Both the position numbers and the translations under genes were made by a program. Below, in pieces: positions 22,351 through 31,092 of a stretch of DNA of 64,000 nucleotides (the stretch's first letter is position 1; each line of letters opens with the position of its first letter). Location of the stretch: the NCBI RefSeq assembly GCF_000621325.1, contig NZ_JHYQ01000017.1, forward strand, positions 1 to 64,000, written 5' to 3'. Source of the stretch: Thiothrix lacustris DSM 21227. Lineage in GTDB: Bacteria > Pseudomonadota > Gammaproteobacteria > Thiotrichales > Thiotrichaceae. The notes under the pieces were generated by a model. It saw nothing but the letters and a program-made list of their open reading frames with translations. It did not search any database and was not told the origin of the DNA.

Positions 22351-23397
22351 ATGGCATTTTTAGAGTTAAAAAACGTAGATAAGTACTACGGTAAATTACA
22401 CGCGATCAAGCAAGTCAGTCTGGAGATTCAGTCAGGCGAGTTTATTGTGTTTGTTGGCCCTTCTGGTTGCGGTAAATCCACCCTGTTGCGCATGATTGCG
22501 GGGTTGGAAGTGATCAATGGCGGACAGTTGATTCTGGATGGGCGCGATATTACAGAAGTGCCGCCGTCACAGCGTGATCTGGCGATGGTGTTCCAGTCTT
22601 ACGCCTTGTATCCGCACATGACGGTGGAAGAAAACATGTCGTTTGCGCTGCGCTTGGCCAAGGTTGACCCCGCCATCATTCAGGAAAAAGTGAAGATGGC
22701 TGCTGACAAACTAAACCTTACGGCGTATCTGCAACGCACGCCCAAGGCGCTTTCTGGCGGTCAGCGTCAGCGGGTGGCGATTGGTCGTTCCATTGTACGT
22801 TCTCCTAAAGTATTCCTGTTTGATGAGCCGCTTTCCAATCTGGATGCTGCCTTGCGTGGTAATACACGGGTAGAAATTGCTTCCTTACACCGCGAATTGG
22901 GTGCAACCACGGTTTACGTTACCCATGATCAGGTTGAAGCCATGACACTGGCAGACCGCGTGGTCGTACTGCGTGATGGCATCATTGAGCAGGTGGGCAC
23001 GCCATTGGAATTGTATGACCAGCCGATCAACCGTTTCGTGGCTCGTTTCATCGGTATGCCACAAATGAACGTGGCTCCGGCTAGCTTGTTCGGTCAGTTT
23101 CCTGCACAGGTGGCGGAAGTGGGGATTCGCCCCGAACACTTGCAAATGGTTAGCCCAGAGGATGGCCTGCTAGCGGGTAAAGTGGTGCTGGTCGAAGCAT
23201 TGGGTAACGAAACCTTGGTACACGTTCGCCCCGACAAGGTTCAACTGGAAGAGCCATTGATTGTACGTTTGTATGGTCGTACTACTGTTCATGTGGGCGA
23301 TCGAGTAGGGCTGAAGTGGGATGATAGCAAGCATATCCATTACTTCGACACCAAAGGAATGAGATTAACCCATATGACACAAGGAGCGGCTGCATGA
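22351..23397 (+). CDS. ABC transporter ATP-binding protein, polyol/sugar (MalK/UgpC/SmoK family)
   Basis: The 348-residue protein has the full CUT1-family ATPase layout: Walker A GPSGCGKST (residues about 37-45), signature LSGGQRQR, Walker B VFLFDEPLSNLD, switch VYVTHDQ, and a C-terminal TOBE regulatory domain from about residue 235. It energises sugar or polyol import. Two polyol dehydrogenases follow with overlapping ends, so the substrate is probably sorbitol or mannitol, as in the smo/mtlK operons. The ribosome site AAGAGG is only two bases from the ATG. No binding protein or permease gene is adjacent; the prophage lies immediately upstream. Confidence 0.9.
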   Translation: MAFLELKNVDKYYGKLHAIKQVSLEIQSGEFIVFVGPSGCGKSTLLRMIAGLEVINGGQLILDGRDITEVPPSQRDLAMVFQSYALYPHMTVEENMSFALRLAKVDPAIIQEKVKMAADKLNLTAYLQRTPKALSGGQRQRVAIGRSIVRSPKVFLFDEPLSNLDAALRGNTRVEIASLHRELGATTVYVTHDQVEAMTLADRVVVLRDGIIEQVGTPLELYDQPINRFVARFIGMPQMNVAPASLFGQFPAQVAEVGIRPEHLQMVSPEDGLLAGKVVLVEALGNETLVHVRPDKVQLEEPLIVRLYGRTTVHVGDRVGLKWDDSKHIHYFDTKGMRLTHMTQGAAA

Positions 23398-24791
23398 GCC
23401 AAGCGTCAACTTTAACCCAGTTACACATTGGCTTGGGTTCGTTCCACCGTGCCCATCAGGCCGTTTACATGCAAAACCTGCATGAACAGGGCGATACCCG
23501 TTGGCAAATTATCGGGGGGAATATTCGCCCCGATATGCTCGACACCGTGGCTGCCCTTAAGTCGCAACACGGTGCTTATACGCTGGAAACGGTTTCCCCA
23601 GCCGGTGAACACGTTTATCAGTACATTGAGTGTATCAAGCAAATTGTTGACTACGATCCGCAACTGGAAGGCTTGACGGCAGTAGCGGTTGACCCGAATA
23701 CCCGCATCATTTCCTTTACCGTGACTGAAGCGGGTTATTATCTGGATGCGAATAACGATCTGGATGAGACCTTTGCTGACTTGCGCAGTGATTTATCGGG
23801 GAAAACGTGCAGCACCCTGTATGGAGCAATGGCTTTGCTGTTGGAGGCGCGGCGGCAGCAGGATGCTGGCGCTGTTACCCTGATGAACTGCGATAATTTG
23901 CGCAGTAATGGCACCCGTTTTTATGCCGGTTTCCAGCAGTTTCTGGAACGTCAGGGCAAAACCGAGTTGTTGGCGTGGGTACGGGCAAATACCCGTGCAC
24001 CGAATGGCATGGTCGACCGCATTACCCCACGCCCAACCCCGGATGTGCGCGAGCGCGTCTTGGCGGCGACAGGGCGTGATGACCCGGCGGCGTTGATGGG
24101 TGAATCCTTTATCCAGTGGGTGCTTGAGGATGATTTCATCGCCGGTCGCCCTGAATGGGAAAAGGCCGGGGTGGAAATGGTTGAAGATGTCACCCCTTAT
24201 GAGGAAGCCAAGATTCGTTTACTGAACGCGACGCATAGTTGCGTGGCTTGGGCGGGGACTTTGCGGGGTTACTATTTCATCCATGAAGATTGTACTGACC
24301 CGGATGTGGTGCAATTGGCGTATGATTATGTGACCAATGACGCGATTCCTTGTCTGGATACACCGGAACATCCCTGCCCGCTGGATCTGGCGAAGTACCG
24401 TGATGTGGTGCTGGAACGTTTCGCGAATCCGAATATTCAGGATGCGAATCCACGGGTGGTGATGGATACTTACGCCAAAATCCCTTCGATGATTTTGCCA
24501 ACTATCCGTGATTGTCTGGCTGCCGGGCGTAGTGCGGCGAGCGTCAGCATGTTACCGGCGCTGTTTTTGGCCTTTTTGCAGCGGCAGCAACGCGGTGAAA
24601 TTCCTTATGAATATCACGATCAGAGCATGACGGCGGAAAGTGCCCGCACCATTTGCACCTCGGATGATCCGGTCAAGGCGTATGTTGCTGAGCGTTTGTT
24701 GTTCGATGATATCGCCGGGGATGAGCGCTTACTGGCTGAGATGCGTGGTGCTTACGAGCGTGTGCAGCAGTTCATTGAGAAAAAAAGATGA
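23394..24791 (+). CDS. Mannitol 2-dehydrogenase-type long-chain polyol dehydrogenase
   Basis: The 465-residue protein is of usual length for the mannitol dehydrogenase/fructuronate reductase family. It starts with the nucleotide-binding IGLGSFHRAHQAVY, and contains the substrate-site motif KIRLLNATHSCVAW with catalytic Lys. These enzymes oxidise D-mannitol or related polyols to ketoses using NAD without zinc. The start overlaps the transporter ATPase stop and the end overlaps the SDR gene, so it is a tight operon. Mannitol versus arabitol or sorbitol cannot be decided from sequence alone. Confidence 0.88.
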   Translation: MSQASTLTQLHIGLGSFHRAHQAVYMQNLHEQGDTRWQIIGGNIRPDMLDTVAALKSQHGAYTLETVSPAGEHVYQYIECIKQIVDYDPQLEGLTAVAVDPNTRIISFTVTEAGYYLDANNDLDETFADLRSDLSGKTCSTLYGAMALLLEARRQQDAGAVTLMNCDNLRSNGTRFYAGFQQFLERQGKTELLAWVRANTRAPNGMVDRITPRPTPDVRERVLAATGRDDPAALMGESFIQWVLEDDFIAGRPEWEKAGVEMVEDVTPYEEAKIRLLNATHSCVAWAGTLRGYYFIHEDCTDPDVVQLAYDYVTNDAIPCLDTPEHPCPLDLAKYRDVVLERFANPNIQDANPRVVMDTYAKIPSMILPTIRDCLAAGRSAASVSMLPALFLAFLQRQQRGEIPYEYHDQSMTAESARTICTSDDPVKAYVAERLLFDDIAGDERLLAEMRGAYERVQQFIEKKR

Positions 24792-25516
24792 GCAAAGCGT
24801 TGGCGGGTAAGGTAGCCGCTATTACAGGCGGCGCATCCGGTATTGGCTTGGCGAGCCTTGAGGCCATGTTGGCAGCAGGGGCTCGTGTGGTGCTGATTGA
24901 CCGTGACGAGGCTGCGGTCATGGCGATTGCTGAACAGCAGGGGGATGCGGTAATTCCCTTGGTTATCGACCTGCTGGATCCGCAACGTTGTGCGCAAATG
25001 GTTCCGCAAATCCTGGAAAAAGCCGGTCAACTCGATATCTTTCATGCCAATGCGGGTATGTATGTCGGCGGTGATCTGGTTGATGCTGAACCAGATGCGA
25101 TTGACCGGATGCTCAATCTGAATATCAATGTGGTGATGAAAAATGTCCGTGATGTATTGCCACACATGATAGCGCGTGGAACGGGTGATATTATTGTCAC
25201 CAGTTCCTTGGCGGCGCATTTCCCGACACCGTGGGAACCTGTGTACGCCTCGTCGAAATGGGCGATTGACTGTTTTGTGCAAACCACCCGACGACAGGTA
25301 TTCAAGCACGGTATTCGGATGGGTGCGGTGTCACCTGGGCCGGTTATCACGGCGTTGCTTGCCGACTGGCCAGCGGAAAAACTTCAGGAAGCCAAGGAAT
25401 CGGGTAGCCTGATTGAAGCAAGTGAGGTCGCGGATGTGATCCTGTTTATGCTCACCCGACCACGCGGTGTCACTATTCGAGATGTGGTGATGCTGCCGAC
25501 CAATTTTGATTTGTAA
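24788..25516 (+). CDS. SDR-family polyol (sorbitol) dehydrogenase
   Basis: The 242-residue short-chain dehydrogenase has the GGASGIGLAS nucleotide motif (residues about 15-24), the NAG segment (FHANAGMYV) and the catalytic Ser and YASSK (Tyr-x3-Lys). The adjacent polyol transporter ATPase and mannitol-type dehydrogenase suggest it oxidises sorbitol or galactitol to a ketose, like SmoS/PolS. It overlaps the preceding gene by four bases. Confidence 0.85.
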   Translation: MSKALAGKVAAITGGASGIGLASLEAMLAAGARVVLIDRDEAAVMAIAEQQGDAVIPLVIDLLDPQRCAQMVPQILEKAGQLDIFHANAGMYVGGDLVDAEPDAIDRMLNLNINVVMKNVRDVLPHMIARGTGDIIVTSSLAAHFPTPWEPVYASSKWAIDCFVQTTRRQVFKHGIRMGAVSPGPVITALLADWPAEKLQEAKESGSLIEASEVADVILFMLTRPRGVTIRDVVMLPTNFDL

Positions 25517-25542
25517 CCTGTCAGAATGAATAGGAGCTTGTC

Positions 25543-26496
25543 ATGGGATCACCCAGCCCCCCATTGTCTAAAAGCGGTATGCCAGAGCTGGAGCGTGAGT
25601 TCCAGCGTAGCCCCGGTTTGGGGTACGAGCCGGAAAGCTTGCTGGGTTATGTGCGCTATCTGGAGCATGGTGCGCCTAATCCGCTGATTCGTTGGCATTA
25701 TCACGAGGAATACGAGCTGCACCTGATCGTCAGTACGCAAGGTAAAGTATTCGTCGGTGATTATATCGGTCGTTTTGAACCGGGAAATTTGGTGTTGACT
25801 GGCCCGCGCTTACCACATAACTGGATTTCCACGGATGTACCCGAAGAAGGCGTGCCGGTGCGTGACCGGGTGCTGCAATTCTCAGACGAGCCACTGCGCA
25901 AGGCAGGGGAACTGATTCCCGAGGTTCGTGAAATTTTTCCATTGTTGGAGCGTGCCCGGCATGGCATCGAGTTCATTGGCTTGAGTGAACGGGCTAGTGC
26001 GTGTCTTACCCGTATTCAAGAAACCGCTGGCTTGCAGCGCTTCAGTGAGTTTTTGCAACTGTTGGGCGAGTTGTCGCAGCATGATGATTACCGGCTGTTG
26101 TCCAGTGTGAAGCTACAGAGTTTCGATGATGATGCTTCCCTGCACCAGATTAGCGAAGTGGTAGATTATATTACCCAGCATTACGCCACATCCTTCACGA
26201 TGGAGGAAATTGCTCAGCGTTTTGACATGACGGCTAGCCGTTTTTCCCGTTATTTTCGCCGTGCTACAGGCAATACCTTTACTGACTTCATTAACCATCT
26301 GCGAGTGAGTCGTGCTTGCCAGTTGCTGATGGAGACGGATCAGTATGTCAGTACCATTGGCTATAATGTTGGTTTTAACAATATAGCCAATTTTAACCGG
26401 CGCTTTATGGAAGTGAAAGGGATGACACCGAGCGAATTCCGACGGGAGGGGCTGATACGATATGGCCATGCAGCGGGTGTGGCATCGACCCGCTGA
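25543..26496 (+). CDS. AraC-family transcriptional regulator
   Basis: The 317-residue protein has an N-terminal cupin-like sensor (WHYHEEYELHLIV, GDYIGRFEPGNLVLTGPRLP) and a C-terminal double HTH (from about residue 210: FTMEEIAQRFDMTASRFSRY and IGYNVGFNNIANFNRRF with PSEFRR). AGGAG precedes the ATG. Lying at the end of the polyol genes in the same direction, it probably controls them in response to the sugar alcohol. Confidence 0.9.
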   Translation: MGSPSPPLSKSGMPELEREFQRSPGLGYEPESLLGYVRYLEHGAPNPLIRWHYHEEYELHLIVSTQGKVFVGDYIGRFEPGNLVLTGPRLPHNWISTDVPEEGVPVRDRVLQFSDEPLRKAGELIPEVREIFPLLERARHGIEFIGLSERASACLTRIQETAGLQRFSEFLQLLGELSQHDDYRLLSSVKLQSFDDDASLHQISEVVDYITQHYATSFTMEEIAQRFDMTASRFSRYFRRATGNTFTDFINHLRVSRACQLLMETDQYVSTIGYNVGFNNIANFNRRFMEVKGMTPSEFRREGLIRYGHAAGVASTR

Positions 26497-26515
26497 TGGG
26501 ATGGGAGTGATGGAC

Positions 26516-27193
26516 TTATAGTCCGCCCGCAAATTCCGCATAGCCCTGAATAAACGCCAGCTTTTCCTGCGGGAGGCTGACATTCACGCCTTCATTTTGC
26601 AATTGTTCCAGCAAGGCAGCACCTTGGTTCAAAATCGCCAGTAATTGCACTTCGTCAAACATTTGCAGGGCTACTTGCAGCTCGTCCTTGTCCGCTGACA
26701 ACAGGGTGGGAACCAGTTCATCGGGGTGAATAGGTGAGTTTGGATTCAACAAATCTGCCACCAATGGCGCATCCAACAGGGCAAAATGTGCTTCGCGGGC
26801 ACTTTCCTCCTGATCCAGTTCCTGATGCGCCTGCATGTCTGTACCCGCACCACGCCGTACACTCGCCATCATGAAACTCAGCAGCTTGCGGATGGCAGCT
26901 TTGGTCTTGCTGACATCATGACCGAGGCTGGAGGCACTTTCGTAAGCGCGATCCATGCGGTCTTTGAGTTGCAGGATTACGTCGCTCTCGACATTGCCAG
27001 CGAGCGAGGTAGTTTCTTCCAGCAATTCGTGGAAGTCGCGGTTGAAGGTTTGCAAGGCTTCGTGATCCAGCCGTTGTGCGTCGATGAGGTTGTCATCGTC
27101 CAGCGTGGGGGCGAAGGGAAACAGTGGGTTGCTGGCTTTGCGCAGTAAATGACGCTCGTGTGAGCCGGGGTGCTCACTGGGTTTGATGATCAT
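26516..27193 (-). CDS. Unknown helical protein (225 aa)
   Basis: The start at 27193 (MIIKPSEHPGSHERHLL) has GGAAGGA six bases upstream and is preferred to an ATG 19 codons earlier. The protein is soluble, acidic and helical (QRLDHEALQTFNRDFHELLE; MFDEVQLLAILNQGAALLEQL), with no membrane segment or motif I recognise. It converges on the AraC gene and is separated from the DUF2892 gene by about 100 bases. Confidence 0.7.
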   Translation of the reverse strand: MIIKPSEHPGSHERHLLRKASNPLFPFAPTLDDDNLIDAQRLDHEALQTFNRDFHELLEETTSLAGNVESDVILQLKDRMDRAYESASSLGHDVSKTKAAIRKLLSFMMASVRRGAGTDMQAHQELDQEESAREAHFALLDAPLVADLLNPNSPIHPDELVPTLLSADKDELQVALQMFDEVQLLAILNQGAALLEQLQNEGVNVSLPQEKLAFIQGYAEFAGGL

Positions 27194-27291
27194 GCGGTAT
27201 CCTTCCAAATGAATGGCGGGCAATATCGCATACTGCTTGGCTCGCGGCAAATGACGCCAGCCAAGTCAGTAGAAATCAGCTTGTTTGCTGC

Positions 27292-27480
27292 TTACTTCTT
27301 GTCGGTATTCATGCCAATCAGCTTATAGGCCGGGCAGAAGTTCAAGTAGCCAGTAGCGAGTAGTACAATCCCGATCAAGGTCAGCAGGATACCACCCTTG
27401 AAAACCAAACCCCAAATCAGCAGGACAGCGCCTGCACCGAAACGGATATTTCTATCCATACTGCCAACATTCTTTTCCAT
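27292..27480 (-). CDS. DUF2892 (YgaP-like) inner membrane protein
   Basis: The 62-residue protein contains GSMDRNIRFGAGAVLLIWG, a second hydrophobic segment (GILLTLIGIVLLATGY) and FCPAYKLIGMNT, the hallmark pattern of DUF2892 proteins. In larger rhodanese proteins this module is the membrane anchor. Alone its function is unknown. A strong AAGAGG-type site precedes the ATG. Confidence 0.88.
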   Translation of the reverse strand: MEKNVGSMDRNIRFGAGAVLLIWGLVFKGGILLTLIGIVLLATGYLNFCPAYKLIGMNTDKK

Positions 27481-27574
27481 AAGACACCTCTTTTAGTAGT
27501 GAACACAACAGACCAAATCCATGTTAGCATTCGTCCATTCATCATCTTATCTTAGCAAGAATCAAGCGGATTAC

Positions 27575-28597
27575 ATGGAATTGCAAAAATTTATTCGCAA
27601 AATCACCGAAAACGGCTCATTTTCTACCGAAGAAATGACGGCTGCGATGCGTACCATCATGACAGGTCAGGCAACTCCCGCGCAAATTGGCGGGTTTCTG
27701 ATTGGCTTGCGGATGCGCGGTGAAACCGTCACCGAAATCAGTGCAGCGGCAAGCGTCATGCGGGAATTGTCTACCCGCGTGGACGTCAGCCCTGAGCATT
27801 TGGTGGATACCTGTGGGACGGGGGGGGATTCCTCCGGTACGTTCAATATTTCCACCGCCAGTGCCTTTGTAACGGCAGCGGCGGGCGCAAGGGTAGCCAA
27901 GCACGGCAACCGCTCGGTTTCCAGCAAGTCTGGCAGTGCCGATGTGCTGGAGGCTGCTGGCGTGAACCTAAATCTTGCCCCGGCACAAGTGGCGCACTGC
28001 ATTGAGCAATTGGGTGTAGGCTTTCTATTCGCCCAGCTACACCATAGCGCGATGAAACACGCGATTGGTCCACGCCGTGAATTAGGCGTTCGTACCCTTT
28101 TCAACTTGTTGGGGCCGCTGACCAATCCGGCGAACGCACCGAATCAGGTACTGGGCGTATTTGACCAGCAATGGGTGCGCCCGATGGCTGAAGTGCTAAA
28201 AGCTTTAGGTAGCGAGCATGTGATGGTGGTTCACGCAGCCGATGGTTTGGATGAAATCAGCACCGCCGGACTAACCTTCGTCGCTGAGCTGAAAGACGGG
28301 GTGATTACGGAATACACCCTCCAGCCCGAAGATGTGGGTGTACGCCAGTCCAGCCTCGACAGTATCCGGGTGGAAACCGCCGCCGAAAGCCTGAATTTGA
28401 TCCAACGGGTCTTGGCGGGCGAACCCGGCACGGCACGTGACATTGTGTGCTTAAATGCGGGGGCGGCCATTTACGTGGCGGGTTTGGCAGACAGCCATGC
28501 GGGTGGGGTTGCCAAAGCCCAGCAAGCGATTGATTCCGGGGTAGCCGCTGCGCGTCTGCAACAACTGATTGACCTAAGCAATGGTGTTAATGCCTGA
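27575..28597 (+). CDS. trpD: Anthranilate phosphoribosyltransferase
   Basis: The 340-residue protein has the diagnostic [17 protein letters not shown] (PRPP/Mg site), [19 protein letters not shown] and [17 protein letters not shown]. It transfers the phosphoribosyl group to anthranilate in tryptophan synthesis. The start at 27575 ([10 protein letters not shown]) matches the family N-terminus; an ATG 18 codons earlier gives an unconvincing extension. The stop overlaps the trpC start. Confidence 0.97.
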   Translation: MELQKFIRKITENGSFSTEEMTAAMRTIMTGQATPAQIGGFLIGLRMRGETVTEISAAASVMRELSTRVDVSPEHLVDTCGTGGDSSGTFNISTASAFVTAAAGARVAKHGNRSVSSKSGSADVLEAAGVNLNLAPAQVAHCIEQLGVGFLFAQLHHSAMKHAIGPRRELGVRTLFNLLGPLTNPANAPNQVLGVFDQQWVRPMAEVLKALGSEHVMVVHAADGLDEISTAGLTFVAELKDGVITEYTLQPEDVGVRQSSLDSIRVETAAESLNLIQRVLAGEPGTARDIVCLNAGAAIYVAGLADSHAGGVAKAQQAIDSGVAAARLQQLIDLSNGVNA

Positions 28598-29391
28598 TGA
28601 GTACACCTGATATTTTGCAAAAAATCCTGCACACTAAGCAGGAAGAAATCGCGGCGCGTTCTGCTGTGCGCCCCTTGGCACAGTTGGCGGAAGAGGCTGC
28701 GAGTGCCTCGCCGGTACGCGGTTTCATCCAATCCATGCGTCAGCGGATTGCAGCAGGTGATTCTGCGGTGATTGCTGAAATCAAAAAGGCATCCCCCAGC
28801 AAGGGGCTGATCCGCGCTGATTTCGACCCGCCTGCGATTGCGGCCAGTTACGAGCGGGGTGGTGCGGCTTGTTTGTCGGTGCTGACCGATGCACCTTACT
28901 TTCAGGGGCATGAAAGCTACTTGCAAACGGCGCGGGCAGCTTGCCAGTTGCCCGTTATTCGTAAAGATTTCATCGTTGATCCGTATCAGGTGTTCGAGGC
29001 GCGTGCTATTGGTGCAGACTGCATCCTGCTGATCGTGGCGGCATTGGCTGACGCACAGATGAAGGATCTGTACGCGCTAGCAAGGGAACTGGGCATGGAT
29101 GCACTGATAGAAGTGCATGACAAGGATGAACTTGAGCGTGCCTTGCGTCTCAATGCCCCACTGATCGGCATCAATAACCGCAACCTGCGCACCTTCGAAA
29201 CTTCGCTGCAAACCACTATCGACCTCTTACCTGATGTGCCAGAAGAGGTGTTACTGGTGACTGAAAGCAGCATTCATACGCAAGCCGATGTCAAACTAAT
29301 GCGAGACCACGGCGTCCACGCTTTTCTGGTCGGGGAAGCCTTCATGCGGGCTGAAGACCCCGGTTCTGAACTCAATAAACTGTTTTTCTAG
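28597..29391 (+). CDS. trpC: Indole-3-glycerol phosphate synthase
   Basis: The 264-residue single-domain TrpC has [20 protein letters not shown], the catalytic Lys/Glu region [17 protein letters not shown] and [15 protein letters not shown]. It cyclises CdRP to indole-glycerol phosphate. The ATG overlaps the trpD stop (TGATG). No trpF fusion is present and trpG does not precede trpD in this window. Confidence 0.97.
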   Translation: MSTPDILQKILHTKQEEIAARSAVRPLAQLAEEAASASPVRGFIQSMRQRIAAGDSAVIAEIKKASPSKGLIRADFDPPAIAASYERGGAACLSVLTDAPYFQGHESYLQTARAACQLPVIRKDFIVDPYQVFEARAIGADCILLIVAALADAQMKDLYALARELGMDALIEVHDKDELERALRLNAPLIGINNRNLRTFETSLQTTIDLLPDVPEEVLLVTESSIHTQADVKLMRDHGVHAFLVGEAFMRAEDPGSELNKLFF

Positions 29392-29409
29392 CAAGAGAGT
29401 ACCTGATTC

Positions 29410-30195
29410 ATGCTGGTTCATCCTCAATTTGACCCGATTGCCTTATCGCTTGGCCCGTTGAAAATTCATTGGTACGGGCTGATGTATGTCATCGGTTTTC
29501 TCGGCTTCCTGATTATCGGGAAAATGCGTGCTAAAGAACCCAGAAGTGTCATGAATCCCGACCGGGTGGATGACATGATGTTCTGGGGCGCTATCGGCGT
29601 AGTGGCGGGTGGGCGCATTGGCTACATGTTGTTTTACAACCTGAAAGGCTTCCTGTCTGACCCCATATCGCTGTTTCAGGTGTGGGATGGTGGCATGAGT
29701 TTCCACGGCGGTTTGTTGGGCGTGATTCTGGCAATATTCTTGTTAGCACGGCGTTGGAATTTGAATTTCTTTCAAGTCAGTGATTTTGTTGTTCCGCTAG
29801 TACCAATTGGCTTGGGCGCAGGGCGTATCGGCAATTTCATCAATGGTGAATTGTGGGGTAGAGCCACGGATGTGCCGTGGGGTATGGTATTTCCGCAGGT
29901 GGATAATATTGCTCGTCACCCGTCACAGCTTTATCAGGCATTCCTCGAAGGGTTGGTGCTGTTCCTGCTGCTGAACTGGTTTAGGAAACGTTCGCCGCCG
30001 GTGGCTGCGATTTCTGGCCTTTTCCTGGTCGGCTATGGGATTGCACGGGTGATGGTGGAATTTGTGCGCGAGCCGGATTCACAACTCGGTTACGTCGCTT
30101 GGGGCTGGGTCACGCAAGGGCAAGTCTTGAGCGTGCCGATGATACTGTTGGGCTTATTGTTCATGGGCGTTGCTTACAAGGCAGGCAAGCGGTGA
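29410..30195 (+). CDS. lgt: Prolipoprotein diacylglyceryl transferase
   Basis: The 261-residue membrane protein has the Lgt signature [16 protein letters not shown] (residues about 136-151), the N-terminal [11 protein letters not shown] and multiple transmembrane segments. It attaches diacylglycerol to lipobox cysteines at the inner membrane. Its stop overlaps the thyA GTG, an adjacency common in gammaproteobacteria. Confidence 0.97.
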   Translation: MLVHPQFDPIALSLGPLKIHWYGLMYVIGFLGFLIIGKMRAKEPRSVMNPDRVDDMMFWGAIGVVAGGRIGYMLFYNLKGFLSDPISLFQVWDGGMSFHGGLLGVILAIFLLARRWNLNFFQVSDFVVPLVPIGLGAGRIGNFINGELWGRATDVPWGMVFPQVDNIARHPSQLYQAFLEGLVLFLLLNWFRKRSPPVAAISGLFLVGYGIARVMVEFVREPDSQLGYVAWGWVTQGQVLSVPMILLGLLFMGVAYKAGKR

Positions 30196-30986
30196 AGCAA
30201 TATCTGGATTTAATGCGCCATGTGCGTGACCACGGGGTTCGTAAGGATGACCGCACCGGTACGGGAACGGTTTCCGTGTTCGGCTACCAGATGCGTTTTG
30301 ACTTGAGTGAAGGTTTCCCGGTGGTCACTACCAAGAAGCTGCATTTGCGCTCGATCATCCACGAGTTGCTGTGGTTCCTCAAAGGTGACACCAATATCCG
30401 TTACCTGAAGGAAAACGGCGTCAGCATCTGGGATGAATGGGCAGATGCCGAGGGCAACCTCGGCCCGGTTTACGGCTACCAATGGCGTAACTGGCCGACA
30501 CCCGATGGGCGGCACATCGACCAGATGGTTCAGGTTATTGAACAATTGAAACACAACCCCGACTCGCGCCGCATTATCGTCAGCGCGTGGAATGTGGCAG
30601 ATGTCGATAACATGGCCTTGCCGCCATGCCATGCCTTTTTTCAGTTTTACGTGGCGGAAGGCAAATTATCCTGCCAGTTGTACCAGCGCAGTGCGGATAT
30701 TTTCCTTGGTGTGCCGTTCAATATTGCTTCCTACGCACTATTGACCTTGATGATGGCGCAGGTAACCGGTTTGCAACCGGGTGAATTTATTCACACGCTC
30801 GGTGATGCGCACCTGTATTCCAACCATCTCGAACAGGTGGAACGGCAACTCAGCCGTGAACCTTACCCCTTGCCGCAGATGAAATTGAACCCCGCCGTCA
30901 CCGATTTGTTTGCATTTACCTACGATGACTTTGAATTACAGGGTTATGAGTACCATCCGCTGATTAAAGCGCCAATAGCGGTTTGA
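30192..30986 (+). CDS. thyA: Thymidylate synthase
   Basis: The 264-residue protein equals the E. coli enzyme in length if GTG at 30192 is used, which overlaps the lgt stop. The catalytic Cys146 lies in [13 protein letters not shown], and [26 protein letters not shown] and the folate-site residues are conserved. It methylates dUMP using methylene-tetrahydrofolate. Confidence 0.97.
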   Translation: MKQYLDLMRHVRDHGVRKDDRTGTGTVSVFGYQMRFDLSEGFPVVTTKKLHLRSIIHELLWFLKGDTNIRYLKENGVSIWDEWADAEGNLGPVYGYQWRNWPTPDGRHIDQMVQVIEQLKHNPDSRRIIVSAWNVADVDNMALPPCHAFFQFYVAEGKLSCQLYQRSADIFLGVPFNIASYALLTLMMAQVTGLQPGEFIHTLGDAHLYSNHLEQVERQLSREPYPLPQMKLNPAVTDLFAFTYDDFELQGYEYHPLIKAPIAV

Positions 30987-31005
30987 CTAGCGGCGGTCAC
31001 TCACG

Positions 31006-31031
31006 CACACTATCAGCATAATAATAGTGTG
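31006..31031 (+). promoter_or_regulatory. CACACTAT-N10-ATAGTGTG inverted repeat before pyc
   Basis: A perfect eight-base inverted repeat lies 62-87 bases before the pyc ATG. TTGACT at 30983-30988 is a possible -35 box and the left arm would then fall at the -10 region, so a protein bound to the repeat could block or modulate the pyc promoter. The binding factor is unknown. Confidence 0.5.
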
Positions 31032-31092
31032 GGCTTCCACACCTAGCCCACAGTTAACGGCAACCCGTTCCACCATTATCGAAGGTAGTCCA

